Shown here one piece after another: positions 6,179-8,232 of a stretch of DNA of 8,232 bases. Below the pieces are notes generated by a model. That model did not search any database, was not told the DNA's origin, and saw only the letters and a program-made list of their open reading frames with translations. The stretch is taken from assembly GCA_937911885.1 (NCBI GenBank), contig CALDPW010000158.1, forward strand, positions 1-8,232, in the 5' to 3' direction. A program made the position numbers and the translations under genes. The stretch comes from an uncultured Clostridia bacterium. Lineage in GTDB: Bacteria > Bacillota > Clostridia > Christensenellales > UBA1242. The first letter of the stretch is position 1. Each line of letters begins with the position of its first letter.

Positions 6179-6208
6179 AAAAAATGTGTTGTTTAAACAC
6201 ATTTTTTT
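6178..6208 (+). terminator. Intrinsic terminator of spoVM
   Basis: ATGTGTT (6184-6190) pairs with AACACAT (6196-6202) around the loop GTTTA. The A run before it pairs with the T run after it, giving up to 13 bp and a trailing T tract to 6208. It starts at the last base of the spoVM stop codon. The symmetric A and T runs mean it could also stop minus-strand transcription coming from rpmB. Confidence 0.88.
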
Positions 6209-6210
6209 AT

Positions 6211-6239
6211 AAAAAAATTGCCTTATTAAGGCAAAATTT
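6211..6239 (-). terminator. Intrinsic terminator of rpmB (minus strand)
   Basis: On the minus strand, directly after the rpmB stop, TTGCCTT (6234-6228) pairs with AAGGCAA (6224-6218) around a 3-nt loop, followed by seven T (plus A run 6211-6217). The plus strand also shows a T run after the stem, so some bidirectional activity is possible. Confidence 0.85.
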
Positions 6240-6425
6240 TTAGTCTTCTTTCTTTAATGTTTTAAGGCATTTTGTGCAAATATATTGCTTTTCAGGTTTG
6301 CCATCAACTTCAATTGCTTTCTTTTGTAGGTTTGCACTCCATGTGCGTTTTGTAGCAATATGTGAATGGCTAACTTGGTTGCCACTTGTTTTACCTTTTC
6401 CACAAATATAACATACTTTTGGCAT
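6240..6425 (-). CDS. rpmB: 50S ribosomal protein bL28 (zinc-ribbon form)
   Basis: This 61-residue protein begins MPKVCYICGKGKTSGN and continues with the bL28 signature V-S-H-S-H-x-x-T-K-R-T-W-x-x-N-L-Q (18-34). Two Cys pairs, Cys5/Cys8 and Cys50/Cys53, make it the zinc-binding (C+) type, which in several Firmicutes is counted by zinc-responsive regulators when a Cys-free paralogue exists. None is visible here. I chose the ATG at 6425-6423 because GGAGG (plus 6432-6436) stands 6 nt upstream. A longer in-frame start at 6458 would place that ribosome binding site inside the coding region and add residues not found in bL28. The gene points against its neighbours, as in B. subtilis, and has its own promoter and terminator. 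Confidence 0.97.
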   Translation of the reverse strand: MPKVCYICGKGKTSGNQVSHSHIATKRTWSANLQKKAIEVDGKPEKQYICTKCLKTLKKED

Positions 6426-6461
6426 AACTAACCTCCGATAAGTTTTCATTAACTGCAATGT

Positions 6462-6490
6462 ATTATAACAAAATTAATATTAATAATCAA
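6462..6490 (-). promoter_or_regulatory. Sigma-A-type promoter of rpmB
   Basis: On the minus strand, TTGATT (6490-6485) is followed after exactly 17 nt by a perfect TATAAT (6467-6462), about 25 nt upstream of the GGAGG ribosome binding site. Spacing and both hexamers fit a housekeeping promoter for a highly expressed ribosomal protein gene. Confidence 0.75.
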
Positions 6491-6599
6491 GAAAAAAATA
6501 AAAAATTTACAATATTTTAGTTAATATAAAAATTTGAAAGAAATTTAATCAAAAAAGGGATTAGGTATTAGTCTTAATATACAATTTTTATTAATTTTG

Positions 6600-6628
6600 T
6601 TTACAAAATAGTTTAAATATAGTAATAT
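6600..6628 (+). promoter_or_regulatory. Probable promoter of the asp23-fakA unit
   Basis: TTTACA (6600-6605) and TAATAT (6623-6628) are separated by 17 nt. The -35 matches 5 of 6 and the -10 matches 4 of 6 of the sigma-A consensus. Transcription would begin near 6635, just before a small hairpin. The DNA between 6437 and 6691 otherwise holds only this, the rpmB promoter and AT-rich sequence with no credible gene. Confidence 0.45.
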
Positions 6629-6635
6629 TTATGTG

Positions 6636-6660
6636 TATGCAGATCCCTTGCATAGTTTTT
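6636..6660 (+). promoter_or_regulatory. Small hairpin in the 5' leader of asp23, followed by five T
   Basis: TATGCA (6636-6641) pairs with TGCATA (6649-6654) around the 7-nt loop GATCCCT, then G and TTTTT (6656-6660). It would lie at the very 5' end of the asp23 mRNA. It is too weak for a confident terminator. A 5' stabilising hairpin, a weak attenuator or a DNA operator are all possible. I recognise no known riboswitch or leader. Confidence 0.4.
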
Positions 6661-6691
6661 GTATCCAATAAATTATAAGGAGAGATATATT

Positions 6692-7042
6692 GTGGCAGTA
6701 AAAACAAGTAATGCTTATGGCAATATTACAATTTCTAATGATGCAATAGCAACAGTTACTGGCTACATTGCTAGGGATTGCTATGGAGTTGTTGATTTGG
6801 TTAGCCAAAAATTAACCGACAGCTTTTCAAGTTTATTTAAAAAACAAACCATAAGTAAAGGTATTAAAATATTAACTGTAAACAACAGAATTTATGTCGA
6901 CCTTTACGTTATTTTAAAATATGGAGTTTCAATCGGTGCCGTTGCCGATTCTCTTAAAAAATCAATAAAGTATGGATTAGAGCAGTTCACGGGAATGATT
7001 ATTGATTCTGTTAACGTTAATGTAGTTGGCGTAAGGGTTTAG
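6692..7042 (+). CDS. Asp23/Gls24 family envelope stress protein (YloU-like)
   Basis: The 116-residue protein aligns along its whole length to the Asp23/Gls24 (DUF322) family member YloU: Y-G-x-I-x-I-S-N-x-x-I-A-T-x-x-G near the start, D-C-Y-G-V-V at 29-34, V-D-L-Y-V-I-L-K-Y-G in the middle, and a final D-S-V-N-V-x-V-x-G-V-R-V. Family members are small cytoplasmic proteins; staphylococcal Asp23 is tethered at the membrane and responds to alkaline or envelope stress. The exact role of YloU is not established. The start is a GTG at 6692, 9 nt after AAGGAG (6677-6682); it gives the standard family N-terminus, whereas an upstream TTG at 6659 would add residues outside the family and enclose the ribosome binding site. 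fakA starts 38 nt after the stop, the conserved yloU-yloV pairing. Confidence 0.92.
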   Translation: MAVKTSNAYGNITISNDAIATVTGYIARDCYGVVDLVSQKLTDSFSSLFKKQTISKGIKILTVNNRIYVDLYVILKYGVSIGAVADSLKKSIKYGLEQFTGMIIDSVNVNVVGVRV

Positions 7043-7080
7043 ACCATTCTTGTTTTTCGTGTTTTATATAAGGAGTTATA

Positions 7081-8232
7081 ATGCAAAAGACTATTAATAG
7101 CACTCTTTTTCGCAAAATGATTATTGCAGGTGCTAAAGTTTTAGAGGATAATAAAAAATTTGTAGATTCACTTAATGTTTTCCCTGTTCCAGATGGTGAT
7201 ACAGGCACAAACATGAGTTTAACATTTAACAGTGCAGTTAAGGAAATTAATAACTGTTTAGACAGTTCATTTTTTGCCCTTTCTGATGCCTTATCAAAAG
7301 GTGCACTTCGTGGTGCCAGAGGAAACTCAGGTGTTATTTTGTCCCAAATTTTAAAGGGTATTGCAAACGAAGTTGGCAAATGTGAAGGAGAGCTAACAAC
7401 AAAAGCATTTGCTAAAGCTTTAAACGAAGGCGCTCAAGTTGCTTATAAAGCAGTTACTGTTCCTAAGGAAGGAACAATTTTAACTGTTATTCGTATTATG
7501 GGTGAATGTGCAGTTAAGGCAGCTAAAAAAGTTGCTGACTTCGAAGAATTTTTTGAAATTATCCTTCGTGAAGGTGAAGCTATTTTACAACAAACTCCAG
7601 AAATGCTTCCAGTTCTTAAAAAAGCTGGTGTTGTTGATGCTGGTGGTCGTGGTTTAATTGTTATCTTTACCGGTATGCAAAAAATGCTTCTAGGCGAAGA
7701 AATTGATATTAATGTTGAAGATATGTCTTCAAATATGGGTTCAATGCAAGATTCCGTTGTTGAAGGTGGAGATTCAAACGATTATTTAATTAATCTAGAA
7801 AATTTAGGCGACATTGAATTTGCATATTGCACAGAATTTATGGTTAGCCACATGAAAAAGAAAACAACAGTTTCTGATATTGATAAACTTCGTGAAAATC
7901 TTATGGCTATTGGGGACTCAGTTGTTTGTATTGGCGATCTTGAATTGGTTAAAGTTCACGTTCATACAAACGAACCTAACCGTGCACTTGGCTATGCTTT
8001 AGAACTTGGTGAACTTATTAATTTGAAAATTGAAAACATGCTTGAACAAAACCGTGAGTTAAAACGTCAACATACTGCTAAACTTGAAAATTTAAAACAA
8101 TTTGGTATGGTTGCAGTTGCTCCTGGCGATGGAATTGCTAGCGTGTTTACCGATATTATGGTTGATGCTATTATTGAGGGTGGTCAAACAATGAACCCTA
8201 GTGCAGACGATATTGCAAAAGCGTGCGATAAA
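7081..8232 (+). CDS. fakA: Fatty acid kinase subunit FakA (DAK2 / YloV family), 3' end outside the window
   Basis: FakA is the ATP-binding kinase that phosphorylates fatty acids held by FakB proteins, feeding exogenous or released fatty acids into phospholipid synthesis. The frame is open for 384 codons to the window edge. The N-terminal Dak-L kinase domain shows P-D-G-D-T-G-T-N-M (37-45), whose Asp38 and Asp40 match the Mg-ATP ligands of S. aureus FakA, then GARGNSGVILSQ (78-89) and GVVDAGGRGL (183-192). The middle domain begins near 245 with Y-C-T-E-F (Cys250) and V-K-V-H-V-H-T-N-E-P (His293, His295), the expected metal site. A C-terminal EDD/DegV-like domain starts near 341 and is cut off; about 160-170 residues are probably missing. 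AAGGAG (7070-7075) stands 5 nt before the ATG. Leucine CTT and arginine CGT codons are commoner than in the upstream cluster. Confidence 0.94.
   Translation, partial: MQKTINSTLFRKMIIAGAKVLEDNKKFVDSLNVFPVPDGDTGTNMSLTFNSAVKEINNCLDSSFFALSDALSKGALRGARGNSGVILSQILKGIANEVGKCEGELTTKAFAKALNEGAQVAYKAVTVPKEGTILTVIRIMGECAVKAAKKVADFEEFFEIILREGEAILQQTPEMLPVLKKAGVVDAGGRGLIVIFTGMQKMLLGEEIDINVEDMSSNMGSMQDSVVEGGDSNDYLINLENLGDIEFAYCTEFMVSHMKKKTTVSDIDKLRENLMAIGDSVVCIGDLELVKVHVHTNEPNRALGYALELGELINLKIENMLEQNRELKRQHTAKLENLKQFGMVAVAPGDGIASVFTDIMVDAIIEGGQTMNPSADDIAKACDK

Noticed and set aside
6426..6458. Longer rpmB start at 6458 adding 11 residues
   Set aside because: The GGAGG ribosome binding site lies inside this extension, and bL28 proteins begin at the M-x-K-V-C segment.
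6458..6520. 20-codon frame on the plus strand in the rpmB/asp23 spacer
   Set aside because: It is Lys/Asn-rich, has no ribosome binding site, lies over the rpmB promoter and resembles no small protein I know.
6659..6691. Longer asp23 start at TTG 6659
   Set aside because: It would enclose the AAGGAG site and part of the leader hairpin region, and it adds residues not seen in the family.
1..8232. Alternative genetic code with TGA as tryptophan
   Set aside because: No in-frame TGA interrupts any gene, tryptophans are encoded by TGG, and absence of TGA stops among ten genes is expected in AT-rich DNA.
1..8232. CRISPR array, insertion sequence, prophage or defence system
   Set aside because: There are no spaced direct repeats, transposase, integrase or nuclease-like genes. 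Apart from the left edge, the window is conserved housekeeping order.

Overview
The window looks like chromosomal DNA from a low-GC, endospore-forming Firmicute. The evidence is strong A+T bias, AT-rich codon use, AGGAGG-type ribosome binding sites, and a housekeeping gene order in the style of Bacillus and Clostridium: priA-def-fmt-rsmB-rlmN-rsgA-rpe-spoVM-rpmB-asp23(yloU)-fakA(yloV). All ten stop codons seen are TAA or TAG. No in-frame TGA was found, so the standard bacterial code fits. I cannot name the species.

Layout. At the left edge (1-71, minus strand) is the start of a Cys/Asn-rich protein that resembles a spore coat (CotY/CotZ/ExsY-like) N-terminus. It is head to head with an N-terminally truncated priA remnant (about 111-476, plus). 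Then comes a tightly packed plus-strand cluster: def, fmt, rsmB, rlmN, rsgA and rpe, with 1-8 nt overlaps or very short gaps, closed by a strong intrinsic terminator at 6015-6048. Next is a tiny gene of 24 codons (6104-6178) with its own ribosome binding site and its own terminator; I identify it as spoVM. rpmB (bL28) follows on the minus strand with its own terminator and promoter. The right end holds an Asp23/YloU-family gene and the first 384 codons of fakA, which runs off the edge.

How the genes work together. def and fmt form the N-formylmethionine cycle. rsmB and rlmN methylate 16S and 23S rRNA. rsgA is a GTPase that matures the 30S subunit, and rpmB encodes a 50S protein, so most of the window serves ribosome building and translation initiation. 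rpe belongs to the pentose phosphate pathway. fakA with the asp23 neighbour belongs to fatty-acid activation and envelope functions. SpoVM and the coat-like fragment are mother-cell sporulation functions.

Most notable points: (1) spoVM, which conventional gene calling easily misses; (2) rsgA has no ATG/GTG/TTG where its conserved N-terminus begins, apparently starting at ATC or ATT, and it lies in the same frame as rlmN with one TAG between them; (3) rlmN carries an extra K/N/Q/S-rich basic tail of about 85 residues; (4) the prpC-prkC phosphatase/kinase pair usually found between rlmN and rsgA is absent; (5) priA is broken and joined to an unrelated divergent gene near position 85-115, which is either a rearrangement or an assembly chimera; (6) Rpe has unusual loop sequences. 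I see no mobile element, CRISPR array, tRNA or rRNA, and no convincing wholly new multi-gene system.
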